The notes beneath the pieces are model-generated. The model had not been told where the DNA came from. It made no database searches and saw only the letters and a list, made by a program, of their open reading frames with translations. Made by a program: the position numbers and the translations under genes. 64,000 nucleotides of DNA from Marinomonas polaris DSM 16579. GTDB taxonomy: Bacteria; Pseudomonadota; Gammaproteobacteria; Pseudomonadales; Marinomonadaceae. The stretch lies in NCBI RefSeq assembly GCF_900129155.1, contig NZ_FQVF01000008.1:124001-188000 (forward strand). Direction: 5' to 3'. Position 1 is the first letter of the stretch. Each line of letters starts with the position of its first letter. Shown in pieces: positions 26,803 through 37,163 of this stretch.

Positions 26803-27630
26803 ATGCGGCTGCACACACACATGGTTTGCTGTTTATTAGCGGTGACTTTTTTTAATACTGATATCGCTTTCGCACAAGACGACTTGTCTTCTTGTGCCTC
26901 TCTTACGGCATCTGGTAACTCAGAATACCCTCCTTTTTTGTGGCGAGAAACGTCCGCTTCAACAGAGTTACATGGCGTTAATCGTCTTATCATTGATGAA
27001 TTAAGTCGTCGTATTGATATCCCTATTAGACTTATTCATGTTGGGCCTTGGTCACGAGCTCAAGGTGAAGTGAAGAATGGTCGTGTTGATCTTATGGCTG
27101 GTGCTTTTTATACAAACGAGCGAGCCGATTATATGGATTATTTCACGCCAGTGATGTTACATACTGCAAGTGTGGTTTGGCAGCGTAAGGACAAACCTTT
27201 TTCATTTAGTCGAAAAGAAGATCTGGTTGGAAAGTGGGGAGTGACTGTTATTAATAACAGTTTTGGACAAGAGTTTGATCAATATGCTCAACATAACCTT
27301 AATATATTGGCGGTAGCCAGCTTGTCACAAGCGTTAAGGATGTTGGCTGCGGATCGAGTAGATTATGTCTTGTATGAAAAAAATCCAGCGCATGCTTATG
27401 CAACTATGCTGGGTTTGTCTGATGCCATCATTCCTGTATTGCCTTATATCAGCAGTGAAGGCTTGTACCTGACTATGTCTAAGAAGTCACCTTGCAACGT
27501 TAACGGTGTTAAGCGCAAGATTGCTATTGCTTTGCAGGAAATGAAACAAGAAGGCTTCACTGAACAGGCAGTACTTGATGGTGTACAGGAATGGGAAGCC
27601 CGTAGCCGAGCAGGTATAACTCTAAAGTAA
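26803..27630 (+). CDS. Periplasmic solute-binding protein (SBP family 3)
   Basis: A 275-residue periplasmic protein. The signal peptide ends AFA|Q at about residue 24. The mature part is a two-lobed family 3 fold: EYPPFLWRE near the start, the GRVDLMAGAFYTNERADYMDYFTP hinge segment, and VDYVLYEKNPA in the second lobe. No ABC permease or ATPase gene is nearby, so it is an orphan receptor, possibly feeding a sensor or an unlinked transporter. Amino acids are the usual ligands; the ligand here is unknown. Confidence 0.85.
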   Translation: MRLHTHMVCCLLAVTFFNTDIAFAQDDLSSCASLTASGNSEYPPFLWRETSASTELHGVNRLIIDELSRRIDIPIRLIHVGPWSRAQGEVKNGRVDLMAGAFYTNERADYMDYFTPVMLHTASVVWQRKDKPFSFSRKEDLVGKWGVTVINNSFGQEFDQYAQHNLNILAVASLSQALRMLAADRVDYVLYEKNPAHAYATMLGLSDAIIPVLPYISSEGLYLTMSKKSPCNVNGVKRKIAIALQEMKQEGFTEQAVLDGVQEWEARSRAGITLK

Positions 27631-27645
27631 ATGTTAATTTAAATG

Positions 27646-27686
27646 AAAAACAAAGGGATATATGATGAGATATCCCTTTGTTTTTA
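27646..27686. terminator. Bidirectional intrinsic terminator
   Basis: A 15-bp stem (AAACAAAGGGATAT with ATATCCCTTTGTTT) is flanked by A and T runs. It separates the convergent binding-protein and glgA genes and can serve both. Confidence 0.88.
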
Positions 27687-27690
27687 TTTA

Positions 27691-29127
27691 TTATTTTTGA
27701 TGAATTAATGATTCATATAGGCGAATCCATTGATCTGTCACGACATCCCAACTGTAGTCATAACTCATCGCATTTTTTTGTTTTTCTCGCCAACGATTAG
27801 TATCATAGAAACACTCCATACTGCGCTCCATCGCTGCTTGTAAAGCCACTGTTGAGGCTTCCTTAAAGACAAAACCATTCGCCCGCTCACCTTCTTCGAA
27901 TACCGTATCAGCTAAGCCACCAGTTTGCCTTACTACGGGTAAAGTTCCGTATTTAAGTGCATAGAGTTGCGTCAAGCCACAAGGTTCAAAACGTGACGGA
28001 ATTAGTAGGGCATCGATACCTGCTTGGATACGATGAGAATAATCTTCAAAGTATCCGATACGAACAGACACTTGGTTTGGGTAATTGTTTTGAAGTTCTA
28101 AATACTGAGATTCTAAATATTTATCTCCTGAACCTAATACTACAAGTCGAGCGCCTTTTTCTAACAGAGTTGGCATAACTTGCAAAACAAGATCTAATCC
28201 CTTTTGTTCTGTTAGTCGGCTAACAACACCAAATACTGGCTGGTTGAGGTCTTCTGATAGACCATTTTCCTGTAATAAAGCGAGCTTGTTAGCCTGTTTT
28301 TGACTGAGAGTGTCTATACCGTAATTATGTGGGATTAGAGCGTCTTTCTCTGGTGACCATTGATCGTAGTCGACACCATTTAAAATGCCAACTAACCTGT
28401 CTTGCATCGCTCTGAGTGTGCCATCTAGACCGTCTCCATACTCTGGGGTGAGAATCTCTTTGGCATAAGTGGGACTGACTGTGGTCACAGCGTTCGCGTA
28501 GACTAGTCCAGCTTTAAGGCCAGAGAATCGGCCATAAAATTCCATGCCGTGCATACTGAGTAATTCTGGTGATAAGTGCATGGCGGAAAATTGATTCATA
28601 TCAAAACTACCGTTATAACGTAAATTATGTACGGTCGTGACAACTGGGATGTGTTCAACTTTCCAACTTTCAAGATAAGCAGCAGCAAAACCCGTTTGCC
28701 AATCATTTAAATGAAGTACATCTGCCTGCCAATCCATAAGGTGTCCATGAAGTGCTAACGTAGCTGCAGCCCATGATAGCGCGGCAAATCGTATATGGTT
28801 ATCTTCAAAGTCTATGCCACTTTTATCTACATAAGGCCCGTCTTCACGTTCATACAGTGCTTGGCATTGTAGTAACCAAATTGGTGTATCGTTTTCGGGG
28901 ATATGAGTTTCAAGAAGTAACAAATCTCCAACGCCAAATGGATTTCCTAGGTTGATACTCTTTTGAATTGGCGCTACCTTTTCGAGTATGCCTTGGTAAG
29001 CAGGCATGATAAGTTTGACATCGTGGCCTTTTTTTCTCAAAGCAACGGGTAGGGCGCCAGCTACATCGGCTAAGCCACCGGTTTTAATTAGGGGGTAAAT
29101 TTCGGAGGCAGCAAATAGTATTTTCAT
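27691..29127 (-). CDS. glgA: Glycogen synthase (ADP-glucose type)
   Basis: Extends glycogen chains using ADP-glucose. The 478 residues are the normal bacterial length. GT5 signatures are present: the N-terminal EIYPLIKTGGLADVAGALP, which binds the ADP-glucose phosphates, HLNDWQTGF, and the C-terminal PSRFEPCGLTQLYALKYGT and RQTGGLADTV. It is divergent from glgC, 93 bp away, giving coordinated supply and use of ADP-glucose. The branching enzyme and phosphorylase are not in the window. Confidence 0.95.
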   Translation of the reverse strand: MKILFAASEIYPLIKTGGLADVAGALPVALRKKGHDVKLIMPAYQGILEKVAPIQKSINLGNPFGVGDLLLLETHIPENDTPIWLLQCQALYEREDGPYVDKSGIDFEDNHIRFAALSWAAATLALHGHLMDWQADVLHLNDWQTGFAAAYLESWKVEHIPVVTTVHNLRYNGSFDMNQFSAMHLSPELLSMHGMEFYGRFSGLKAGLVYANAVTTVSPTYAKEILTPEYGDGLDGTLRAMQDRLVGILNGVDYDQWSPEKDALIPHNYGIDTLSQKQANKLALLQENGLSEDLNQPVFGVVSRLTEQKGLDLVLQVMPTLLEKGARLVVLGSGDKYLESQYLELQNNYPNQVSVRIGYFEDYSHRIQAGIDALLIPSRFEPCGLTQLYALKYGTLPVVRQTGGLADTVFEEGERANGFVFKEASTVALQAAMERSMECFYDTNRWREKQKNAMSYDYSWDVVTDQWIRLYESLIHQK

Positions 29128-29220
29128 TATTAGGCATCTTATTGATTTGGAATAGTGATAAGAGTATACCTAAATGAAACTTCGAATAGAGTGTGTTGAT
29201 AAAAATTTTAAGGGCATCAC

Positions 29221-30474
29221 ATGGATTTAAATACGGCGCGTATGAAAACTCTGTCCATTATTCTAGCCGGTGGACGTGGTTCAAGATTAAAACAATTAAC
29301 AGATAATCGTTCTAAACCTGCAGTACCTATTGCAGGTAAATACAAAATTATAGACTTTCCGCTATCTAACTGCATCAACTCAGGCATGCGTCGTATTGCA
29401 GTCCTAACTCAATACCGCTCTCATACTTTAAATCAACATGTTCAAAGGGGTTGGAACTTTCTTCGTTCAGATTTCAACGAATTCATTGAGCTATGGCCTG
29501 CTCAGCAGCAGACTGGTAGTGATTGGTATCGCGGTACTGCAGATGCTGTTTATCAAAATTTGACCATGATTGATGGCCTAGAAAGCGAGTATATTTTGAT
29601 TCTTGCTGGTGACCATGTTTACAAGCAAGATTACAGTCTCATGCTACAAGATCATATCGAAAGCGGAGCTGATGTCACCGTGGCTTGCATAGAAGTGCCG
29701 CTGAAAGAAGCTGATCAATTTGGCATCATGCACGTGGATGAAAACGACAATATTATTGCGTTCGAGGAAAAACCTTCTAATCCTCCCACTATGCCAGGTA
29801 AGCCGGATGTATCGCTTGCGAGCATGGGAATTTATATTTTTAACACTAAATTTTTATCTGATAATTTGCGTTCTGATGCGAATGACGATGCATCGAGCCA
29901 TGACTTTGGTAAAGACTTAATCCCTTTGTTTGTTGGTCGTAGTAAAATTAAAGCCCACCATTTTGCTAACAGTGTCATTGACAATAAGAGCTATCCAGAT
30001 GAGCCTTATTGGCGTGATGTAGGGACTTTGACGGCCTATTGGGAAGCTAATATGGACTTGACTCGTTTGGTTCCTGAATTGGATTTATACGATGAAGAGT
30101 GGCCGATTCGTACTGCCCAATATCAGCGTCCAGCGGCTAAATTTAATTACAATTACGAAGAACGAATTGGCACCGCGCTGAATTCTGTGGTGTCCGCGGG
30201 TTGTATTGTGTCTGGCTCAACGGTTGAGCAATCCATCTTATTTAATAATGTTCGAGTGAACTCTTATTCTCATGTTAATAAGTCGGTGATATTGCCTCGT
30301 TGTGATATTGGTCGACATTGCCGCTTGAATAAAGTGGTCGTGGATTCTGATTGTTGTATTCCTGAAGGTACTGTTATCGGGGAAGATCCGGTTGCTGATG
30401 CAGCGCGTTTTTATCGAAATTCAGATGGTATTACCTTGGTGACACAAGGCATGATCGAGGCATTATCTGACTAG
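29221..30474 (+). CDS. glgC: Glucose-1-phosphate adenylyltransferase
   Basis: Makes ADP-glucose from ATP and glucose-1-phosphate, the committed and allosterically controlled step of glycogen synthesis. The 417 residues fit the family. LAGGRGSRLKQLTDNRSKPAVP forms the nucleotide loop, LILAGDHVYKQDY the catalytic Asp region and FEEKP the sugar site. The C-terminal part is a left-handed beta-helix. It faces glgA and is followed by a terminator. Confidence 0.95.
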   Translation: MDLNTARMKTLSIILAGGRGSRLKQLTDNRSKPAVPIAGKYKIIDFPLSNCINSGMRRIAVLTQYRSHTLNQHVQRGWNFLRSDFNEFIELWPAQQQTGSDWYRGTADAVYQNLTMIDGLESEYILILAGDHVYKQDYSLMLQDHIESGADVTVACIEVPLKEADQFGIMHVDENDNIIAFEEKPSNPPTMPGKPDVSLASMGIYIFNTKFLSDNLRSDANDDASSHDFGKDLIPLFVGRSKIKAHHFANSVIDNKSYPDEPYWRDVGTLTAYWEANMDLTRLVPELDLYDEEWPIRTAQYQRPAAKFNYNYEERIGTALNSVVSAGCIVSGSTVEQSILFNNVRVNSYSHVNKSVILPRCDIGRHCRLNKVVVDSDCCIPEGTVIGEDPVADAARFYRNSDGITLVTQGMIEALSD

Positions 30475-30507
30475 TTTTTTGATGATTTAGTTCTGTTTTA
30501 TGTGATG

Positions 30508-30537
30508 AAAAACCGCTGTTTTAAGCGGTTTTTTTAT
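30508..30537 (+). terminator. Intrinsic terminator after glgC
   Basis: Stem AAAAACCGCT/AGCGGTTTTT with a 6-nt loop and a T run, about 35 bp after the glgC stop codon. Confidence 0.88.
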
Positions 30538-30846
30538 ACCTAAATTAAGTGATAAAAGCGTATTTTATTTTGTGGATGGTTGTTTTTTATTTAACTATTG
30601 TTCTGCTAGTGCTTGAAAAACGATAAATTGGGCGCATTAGTAGGGTTTAGATTTTTAGTTATTGGATTGAATGTCGGTTATCCCCGTAACCTGTGGATAA
30701 CCCTATTGGTGAATCTTTGATAACTTACGCAAAACCAGTCACTATGCTGCTTTGGTCATGGGTGTTCATTTCTTCTGCAGTCTTTGATTTAACGTATGTT
30801 ATTTGGCTAATGTGTTTATATTTTCACCTGAAAATGAGGGCGTTTT
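30538..30846 (+). promoter_or_regulatory. Spacer upstream of ribE with a DnaA-box inverted repeat
   Basis: A spacer of about 310 bp. It contains GGTTATCC (30676-30683) facing GGATAACC (30695-30702); the right arm includes the perfect DnaA box TGTGGATAA on the minus strand. I see no FMN riboswitch. An overlapping 72-codon frame from 30693 runs into ribE out of frame and does not look real. Confidence 0.4.
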
Positions 30847-31479
30847 ATGTTTACGGGTATTGTTCAGGGCAAAGCGACTGTTCAGGCAGAGAGTCAGGTC
30901 GGTCGAAATAAGCGTCTTGAAATAGTTTTTCCTGCTGGGGTAATGCTGAGCCAGCAACTTGGTGCCAGTGTGGCGATAAATGGTGTTTGTCTTACTGTGG
31001 CGGAAATCGGCCATGATGTACTGACATTTGACGTTATTGATACTACTTTGGCGCTAACCAATATTGGTTTATTACAGACTGGTGATGTAGTTAATTTTGA
31101 GCGCGCGGCAAAAATGGGTGACGAGATTGGCGGTCATGTTATGTCCGGGCACATCATGACGTCTGTCACCGTATCACGCATCGAAAAAATTGAAGAAAGC
31201 GTTCATATTCGTTTTACGACCGATCGCCAAAATGAAGTAGACGCTAGACGTTACTTATTCAATAAAGGCTATGTCGGTTTAAATGGCGCAAGTTTGACGA
31301 TCAGTGATATTGGCAATGATTGGCTAGAGGTTTCTTTGATTCCTGAAACCCTAAGATTAACGACGTTTAGTAGTTTGACGGTTGGCGATAAAGTGAATCT
31401 TGAAATAGATGCGCATACACAGGCAACAGTCGATACCGTTGAGCGCATTTTAAAAGAGCGAGGGATTGTCTTACCTTAA
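30847..31479 (+). CDS. ribE: Riboflavin synthase, alpha subunit
   Basis: Dismutates two 6,7-dimethyl-8-ribityllumazine to riboflavin plus a pyrimidine. The 210 residues show the two tandem lumazine-binding barrels: MFTGIVQGKATV and VAINGVCLTVAEIG in the first, then GHVMSGHIM, GLNGASLTISDIG and NLEIDAHT in the second. It acts as a cytoplasmic trimer. The gene is not beside other riboflavin genes. Start ATG 30847 opens with the family-invariant MFTGI. Confidence 0.95.
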   Translation: MFTGIVQGKATVQAESQVGRNKRLEIVFPAGVMLSQQLGASVAINGVCLTVAEIGHDVLTFDVIDTTLALTNIGLLQTGDVVNFERAAKMGDEIGGHVMSGHIMTSVTVSRIEKIEESVHIRFTTDRQNEVDARRYLFNKGYVGLNGASLTISDIGNDWLEVSLIPETLRLTTFSSLTVGDKVNLEIDAHTQATVDTVERILKERGIVLP

Positions 31480-31726
31480 AGACAAATTTCACGTGAATTA
31501 CTGAGGCTCTATCTTGTTTGATCTCTGAAATAAATGGAGTCCGCGCTCGATTTTCGGTAGAATGCTCGCCAATTTCTATCCTGAATACTTGTTGATAAGT
31601 TTTTTCATTGGGCTGGCATGATGATGTTAGCTGACTAATGCGCTATTTAGACTAAAAAATGTGCATATGTGACTCATTTATCAACAGGTAATCATTCAAA
31701 TATCGCTTTTAAAGTGTGAGTAAATA

Positions 31727-33532
31727 GTGTCTTCCAATAATCTTAAGCACATACGCAATTTTTCTATAATTGCCCATATTGACCACGGTAAATCTACCTT
31801 AGCCGATCGCTTTATTCAGACTTGTGAAGGTCTGAGCGAACGTGAAATGTCAGCTCAGGTTCTCGATTCTATGGACATCGAGCGTGAACGAGGCATTACC
31901 ATCAAGGCGCAAAGTGTAACGCTTGACTACCATGCGAAAGATGGCCAAGTTTATCAATTGAACTTTATCGATACGCCTGGACACGTGGATTTCTCTTACG
32001 AAGTTTCTCGCTCACTTGCTGCCTGTGAAGGTGCATTGCTAGTGGTTGATGCTGCGCAAGGTGTTGAAGCTCAATCTGTTGCTAACTGTTATACCGCAAT
32101 CGAGCAAGGCCTCGAAGTTATGCCAGTATTGAACAAAATCGACTTACCTCAGGCTGAACCAGAACGTGTTAGTGCTGAGATTGAAGAGATTATTGGTATC
32201 GATGCGATGAATGCCGTGACTTGTTCTGCAAAAACAGGCATGGGTGTTGATGATGTTCTGGAACGTTTAGTTGCGACCATTCCACCACCAGAAGGCGATG
32301 TCGATGCGCCGCTTCAAGCACTTATTATCGACTCTTGGTTTGATAATTACTTAGGTGTGGTTTCTCTTGTTCGTATCAAACAGGGTACTTTACGCAAGAA
32401 AGACAAGATTTATATTAAATCTACTAAGCAGTCTCACCCTGTTGATATGGCAGGTATTTTTACACCAAAACGTAAAGAAACTGGCGTGTTGAGAGCGGGG
32501 GAAGTGGGCTTCGTTGTTGCGGGCATTAAAGACATTCATGGTGCACCAGTGGGGGACACCATTACTCATGCTTCGACGCCTAATGTGCCTCAGTTAGCGG
32601 GTTTCAAGAAAGTAAAACCACAAGTTTATGCTGGTTTGTTCCCTGTTAGCTCTGATGATTATGAAGACTTTCGTGTCGCTTTGAATAAGCTGACATTGAA
32701 TGACGCGTCATTGTTTTTTGAACCAGAGAGCTCCGATGCTTTGGGCTTTGGTTTCCGTTGTGGCTTCTTGGGTATGCTGCATATGGAGATCATCCAAGAA
32801 CGTTTAGAGCGTGAATATGACCTTGATTTGATCTCTACAGCTCCAACCGTAGTGTATGAAATTGAACTGAATAATGGTGACGTGATCAATGTAGACAGTC
32901 CGTCAAAAATGCCCGATCCAGGTACCATTAAAGAAATGCGTGAGCCTATTGTGGAAGCCAATATATTGGTGCCACAGGAATATTTAGGTAACGTTATTAC
33001 TTTGTGTATTGAAAAGCGTGGCGTTCAAAAGGACATGTTATACGTTGGTCGACAAGTGCAATTACGTTACGAATTACCAATGAACGAAGTGGTAATGGAT
33101 TTCTTCGATAAATTGAAATCGTGTAGCCGTGGTTTTGCGTCTTTGGATTACAGCTTTTCTCACTTTAGTGCTGCTCCTCTATGTCGTTTGGACATTCTGA
33201 TCAACGGTGAGCGCGTAGACGCATTGGCGCTTATTATGCACAAAGATAATGTGCAGTTTAAAGGCCGTGCCCTATGCGAAAAAATGAAAGACTTGATTCC
33301 TCGTCAGATGTTTGATGTGGCGATTCAGGGTGCAGTTGGCGCGAAAGTGATTTCACGTACCACGGTTAAAGCACTGCGTAAAAACGTTATTGCCAAGTGT
33401 TACGGTGGTGACGTGAGTCGTAAGAAGAAATTGTTACAGAAACAGAAAGACGGTAAAAAACGTATGAAACAGGTTGGTAACGTTGAAGTGCCACAATCTG
33501 CTTTCCTTGCGGTTTTGCAACTAGATAGCTAG
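31727..33532 (+). CDS. lepA: Elongation factor 4 (LepA)
   Basis: A 601-residue translational GTPase that acts on stalled or mis-translocated ribosomes and in ribosome assembly. G motifs: AHIDHGKST (G1), RGITIKAQ (G2), DTPGHVDF (G3), NKIDLP (G4), SAKTGMG (G5). The LepA-specific C-terminal domain ends in [19 protein letters not shown]. Start is GTG 31727. It heads the signal peptidase/RNase III/Era cluster; lepB follows after 50 bp. Confidence 0.97.
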   Translation: MSSNNLKHIRNFSIIAHIDHGKSTLADRFIQTCEGLSEREMSAQVLDSMDIERERGITIKAQSVTLDYHAKDGQVYQLNFIDTPGHVDFSYEVSRSLAACEGALLVVDAAQGVEAQSVANCYTAIEQGLEVMPVLNKIDLPQAEPERVSAEIEEIIGIDAMNAVTCSAKTGMGVDDVLERLVATIPPPEGDVDAPLQALIIDSWFDNYLGVVSLVRIKQGTLRKKDKIYIKSTKQSHPVDMAGIFTPKRKETGVLRAGEVGFVVAGIKDIHGAPVGDTITHASTPNVPQLAGFKKVKPQVYAGLFPVSSDDYEDFRVALNKLTLNDASLFFEPESSDALGFGFRCGFLGMLHMEIIQERLEREYDLDLISTAPTVVYEIELNNGDVINVDSPSKMPDPGTIKEMREPIVEANILVPQEYLGNVITLCIEKRGVQKDMLYVGRQVQLRYELPMNEVVMDFFDKLKSCSRGFASLDYSFSHFSAAPLCRLDILINGERVDALALIMHKDNVQFKGRALCEKMKDLIPRQMFDVAIQGAVGAKVISRTTVKALRKNVIAKCYGGDVSRKKKLLQKQKDGKKRMKQVGNVEVPQSAFLAVLQLDS

Positions 33533-33582
33533 CCAGATAATCAACTGGTGTGCCAATGCACACCTTGGTGGAGAAATGAACT

Positions 33583-34407
33583 ATGGGTTTTGATTTCGAA
33601 TTGATACTGGCCATTGCGTTTTTGGTGACAGGTGTCTTCTGGGTTTACGACCGCATTGTATATTTACCAAAGCGTAAAGTCGTTTTGGCAAATATGGCGA
33701 TAGAAACACGAAGTGCTTTGAGTAAAGATGCTCAGCAGAGATTAGCCGAAACACCTAAATTCGTTGTAGAGGTGAAGTCATACTTCATTATTATTGCGGT
33801 TATATTTGGCTTGCGTTCTTTTGTTGTTGAACCTTTTCAGATTCCATCCGGTTCTATGCTGCCAACGTTAAAAATAGGCGACTTTATTCTGGTGAATAAA
33901 TTTGATTATGGTCTTCGTTTGCCAGTTCTAAATACAACTATTATTCCTACTACAGAGCCAAAACGTGGGGATGTGGTTGTTTTTAAATATCCTCGTGATC
34001 CTAGTCTAAACTACATTAAGCGTCTAGTTGGTCTGCCTGGTGATCAAGTGAGCTATCACAATAAGGTTTTGACGATCAATGGTCAGCAAGTTAGTAAAGA
34101 GTTTTTAGCTAAGTTGCCCGTGTCATTGAACCCAGACCAAGAGCCTGTAGACTTGTTTAGTGAAAACTTAGGTGGTGTACAACACGATATTTATAATAGT
34201 TACCGATTTACTCCCCATGAAGGTGAATGGACTGTACCAGCAGGGCATTACTTTGTGATGGGTGATAATAGAGATAATAGCGCTGATAGCCGATTTTGGG
34301 GTTTTGTCCCAGATGAAAACATGAAAGGTCGTGCCTTTTATGTTTGGCTGCATTGGGACAATTTTTTTAGTATCCCAAGCTTTAAAAATAACGGTTTGAT
34401 TGAATAA
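33583..34407 (+). CDS. lepB: Signal peptidase I
   Basis: Cleaves signal peptides of exported proteins at the outer face of the inner membrane. The 274-residue protein has two N-terminal transmembrane segments (about 3-22 and 60-80). The catalytic Ser is in PSGSMLPTL (about residue 90) and the Lys in [11 protein letters not shown] (about 145), with [14 protein letters not shown] near the end. A GGAGAAATGAA ribosome site precedes ATG 33583. Probably co-transcribed with lepA and rnc. Confidence 0.96.
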   Translation: MGFDFELILAIAFLVTGVFWVYDRIVYLPKRKVVLANMAIETRSALSKDAQQRLAETPKFVVEVKSYFIIIAVIFGLRSFVVEPFQIPSGSMLPTLKIGDFILVNKFDYGLRLPVLNTTIIPTTEPKRGDVVVFKYPRDPSLNYIKRLVGLPGDQVSYHNKVLTINGQQVSKEFLAKLPVSLNPDQEPVDLFSENLGGVQHDIYNSYRFTPHEGEWTVPAGHYFVMGDNRDNSADSRFWGFVPDENMKGRAFYVWLHWDNFFSIPSFKNNGLIE

Positions 34408-34424
34408 GTATTTTTGGAGACATT

Positions 34425-35108
34425 TTGAGTTCATTGTATCAGAAGCTGAGTCGGCGAATTGGTTACTTTTTTGCTGACCTTGGACTGCTTGAACTGGCGC
34501 TAACGCACCGTAGTTTTGGTGGAAAAAATAATGAGCGCCTTGAATTTTTGGGTGACTCGATTCTTAATTACGTGATAGCGGAAGATCTTTTTCACCGTTT
34601 TCCAAAAGCCAAAGAAGGCGAACTAAGCCGTTTGAGAGCCTCGTTAGTAAAAGGCGATACTTTAGCTGAATTGGCCAGAGAGTTTGAATTAGGTGACTAC
34701 CTTAAACTAGGTGCTGGGGAATTGAAGAGTGGTGGTTTTCGACGTGACTCTATTTTGGCAGATACCGTAGAAGGGATTATAGGTGCCATGTATTTAGATG
34801 CCGGCATGGATGTTTGTCGCCAGCATATACTAGCGTGGTACAAAGAACGTTTGGATGCTACGTCGCTAAAGATTGTTACTAAAGATGCTAAAACTCGTCT
34901 ACAAGAATTTTTGCAAGCTCGTAAGCATGCGTTGCCTCAATATGATGTGGTTAATATTGTAGGTGATCCCCATGATCAGACTTTCTATGTTCATTGTCAC
35001 ATTGAACTCTGTGAAGAGTTTATTGAAGGTAAGGGTAATAGCCGTCGAATTGCAGAGCAAAATGCAGCTGCAAAAGCATTGAAAAAACTGGAAAAGAAAG
35101 ATGTCTGA
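34425..35108 (+). CDS. rnc: Ribonuclease III
   Basis: A double-strand-specific endoribonuclease that processes rRNA precursors and many mRNAs. The 227 residues contain the RNase III signature [13 protein letters not shown] (about 36-48) and a later acidic site in [15 protein letters not shown]-terminal double-stranded RNA-binding domain ends [20 protein letters not shown]. The start is TTG 34425 with GGAGA 8 bp upstream; there is no ATG in frame near the start. It overlaps era by 8 bp. Confidence 0.96.
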   Translation: MSSLYQKLSRRIGYFFADLGLLELALTHRSFGGKNNERLEFLGDSILNYVIAEDLFHRFPKAKEGELSRLRASLVKGDTLAELAREFELGDYLKLGAGELKSGGFRRDSILADTVEGIIGAMYLDAGMDVCRQHILAWYKERLDATSLKIVTKDAKTRLQEFLQARKHALPQYDVVNIVGDPHDQTFYVHCHIELCEEFIEGKGNSRRIAEQNAAAKALKKLEKKDV

Positions 35109-36003
35109 AGTTGAAGTTACGCACTGTGGTTATATTGCCATTGTTGGGCGCCCAAATGTGGGTAAGTCAACTTTGCTTAATCACATCTTGGGTCAAAAAT
35201 TATCTATTACTTCACGTAAGCCACAGACAACACGTGATCAGATTCTTGGTGTGAAAACCGAAGGTCACGTTCAGGCTATTTATGTTGATACACCTGGACT
35301 GCATTTAGGTGAAACCAAAGCCATTAACCGTATTATGAATAAAACTGCAGCAGCGGCATTGAAAGATGTTGATGTGGTGTTGTTTGTTATTGATGCTGAT
35401 CGTTGGACTGAGGAAGATGAATCAGTTCTTCAAAAGGTCAAACATGCGCGCTGCCCTGTTATCTTGGTAGTGAATAAAGTGGATCAATTGGATCAGAAAG
35501 AAGATCTATTACCACGTTTGGCTAACTTATCTGATCGTATGAATTTTGCACAGATAGTGCCTATTTCAGCGTTGCGTAATAACAACTTAGATCGTTTGGA
35601 GCGCTTGGTAGAAAGCTATATTCCAGAAGGGGTACAATTTTACCCTGAAGATCAGATTACCAACCGTAGCTCACGATTTTTGGCAGCTGAAATAGTACGT
35701 GAAAAAATCACTCGTCAGCTTGGCCAAGAAGTGCCTTATGAAGTGGCTGTGCAGATTGAGGAATTTGTTTACGAAGAATCTGCTATTCATATTAGTGCGT
35801 TAATTTTGGTTGAGCGAAATGGTCAAAAGCGCATAATTATCGGCGAACGTGGCGATAAAATTAAGCTTATCGGTAAAGAAGCTCGTATTGATATGGAGAA
35901 TTTATTTCAGCATAAAGTGATGTTGAATCTCTGGATCAAAATACGTTCTGGTTGGTCCGATGATGAGCGAGCGTTAGCCAGTTTAGGTTATCAGGAAGAA
36001 TAA
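35101..36003 (+). CDS. era: GTPase Era
   Basis: An essential GTPase that binds the 3' end of 16S rRNA during 30S maturation. The 300 residues show G1 [10 protein letters not shown]2 region PQTTRD, G3 DTPGLH and G4 NKVDQ, followed by a C-terminal KH domain ([17 protein letters not shown]). The start ATG lies inside the 3' end of rnc, so translation is likely coupled. Confidence 0.97.
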   Translation: MSEVEVTHCGYIAIVGRPNVGKSTLLNHILGQKLSITSRKPQTTRDQILGVKTEGHVQAIYVDTPGLHLGETKAINRIMNKTAAAALKDVDVVLFVIDADRWTEEDESVLQKVKHARCPVILVVNKVDQLDQKEDLLPRLANLSDRMNFAQIVPISALRNNNLDRLERLVESYIPEGVQFYPEDQITNRSSRFLAAEIVREKITRQLGQEVPYEVAVQIEEFVYEESAIHISALILVERNGQKRIIIGERGDKIKLIGKEARIDMENLFQHKVMLNLWIKIRSGWSDDERALASLGYQEE

Positions 36004-36008
36004 TTCCG

Positions 36009-36746
36009 ATGCGCGTTTCTGCGTATGTGATTCATACTCGCCCTTTTCAGGATAGTAAAATCCTGCTTGATATGTTAACACTTGAGCAGGGTTTGATTAG
36101 GGGGGTATGGCGATTACCAAAAAAAGAGGCTCGGGTCATACCTGGGCCTTTTTTATGTTATGAAATGGAGTTTTCTGGCCGCAGCGACTTAAAAACGGTG
36201 AAAAGCTTGGAGTCGGTAAAGTCGGCGTCTTCTTTGGAAGGCTTACCTTTATATGCGGCGCTGTATGTGCATGAGTTACTTGAGAAGCTGTTACCGATTA
36301 ATCTTCCACTGCCTGATGTTTTTGAACTCTATAAATGGCTGATTGAAAGCTTGCATGCAGGGGCTCCGATAGCACCTTTATTAAGACGTTTTGAGGTTGG
36401 TTTGTTTTCGGAGTTAGGTGTTGGTATTAATATGATATCAACTGGTCGAGGTGAGGTGCTTGAGGCGCGTCAGCTGTATCAATTTCATTATAAGTTTGGT
36501 CTACGACCCTATTATGGTGAGATACCTAAGCAAATGCCGATGTTGTTTGTCGAAGGGCAAGTTGCGCTCGATTACTATGCTGGCAAGTGGATGGATAAGC
36601 AAGTTTTAAGTCTTGCAAAAGAGTTACATCGTAATTGGTTGGATAGTTTGTTGAATGGCAAACCTATTGTTTCTAGGCGTTTGCTACCAAAGCAGCCTTT
36701 TCAAGGGGAACGGCATTTAGGAGTGCCTATTTTTCGTGCTTTGTGA
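36009..36746 (+). CDS. recO: DNA repair protein RecO
   Basis: A 245-residue mediator that, with RecR, loads RecA on SSB-coated DNA. The N-terminal OB-fold reads AYVIHTRPFQDSKILLDMLT and RGVWRLPKKEARV; the rest is the helical RecO domain with LYKWLIESLHAGAP. The zinc-finger cysteines seen in some orthologues are not visible. It starts 5 bp after era. In many relatives pdxJ follows recO, but here acpS follows after 27 bp. Confidence 0.93.
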   Translation: MRVSAYVIHTRPFQDSKILLDMLTLEQGLIRGVWRLPKKEARVIPGPFLCYEMEFSGRSDLKTVKSLESVKSASSLEGLPLYAALYVHELLEKLLPINLPLPDVFELYKWLIESLHAGAPIAPLLRRFEVGLFSELGVGINMISTGRGEVLEARQLYQFHYKFGLRPYYGEIPKQMPMLFVEGQVALDYYAGKWMDKQVLSLAKELHRNWLDSLLNGKPIVSRRLLPKQPFQGERHLGVPIFRAL

Positions 36747-36773
36747 AGATTGGTTCTATAAAGAGGTGAGTGT

Positions 36774-37157
36774 TTGATTATCGGAGTTGGAACTGACTTA
36801 GTTGAAATTGCTCGTATTGCTCAGTCAATTGAGCGTTTGGGTGAGCGATTTATTGATAGGATATTGACTGCTGCAGAGAAAGAACGTTGGCTACAAATTA
36901 ATAATCTAGATAAAGCAAATGCCTACGTTGCGAAGCGTTTTGCTGCAAAAGAAGCTGCAGTTAAAGCGTTGGGAACAGGTATTGGTTTAGGTGTTAGTTT
37001 TCAGCATTTTAGCGTTAGTAACCTGCCTTCTGGTCAGCCGGTTCTTACCGTTGATGAAAGTATCATTGCTCGTTATGACTTCCCTGTATCGTGGCATCTA
37101 AGTTTAACCGATGAAAAAGCTTATGCTCAGGCTTTTGTCGTTCTTGAATCTAAATAG
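36774..37157 (+). CDS. acpS: Holo-acyl-carrier-protein synthase
   Basis: Transfers 4'-phosphopantetheine from CoA to apo-ACP. The 127 residues are normal for AcpS. The Mg-binding Asp is in GVGTDLVEIARI and the second acidic site in KRFAAKEAAVKALGTGIG, with the C-terminal WHLSLTDEKAYAQAFVVLE. The start is TTG 36774 with AGAGGTGAG upstream. It ends the rnc-era-recO run and converges on gacS with a 6-bp gap. Confidence 0.95.
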   Translation: MIIGVGTDLVEIARIAQSIERLGERFIDRILTAAEKERWLQINNLDKANAYVAKRFAAKEAAVKALGTGIGLGVSFQHFSVSNLPSGQPVLTVDESIIARYDFPVSWHLSLTDEKAYAQAFVVLESK

Positions 37158-37163
37158 TTAAGT

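Noticed and set aside
30676..30702. Replication origin
   Set aside because: Only one perfect DnaA box, no cluster, no dnaA/dnaN or AT-rich unwinding element nearby.
30538..30846. FMN riboswitch before ribE
   Set aside because: I could not find the conserved RFN-element segments in this spacer.
30693..30911. 72-codon frame before and into ribE
   Set aside because: It overlaps ribE out of frame, has no ribosome site and looks like chance.
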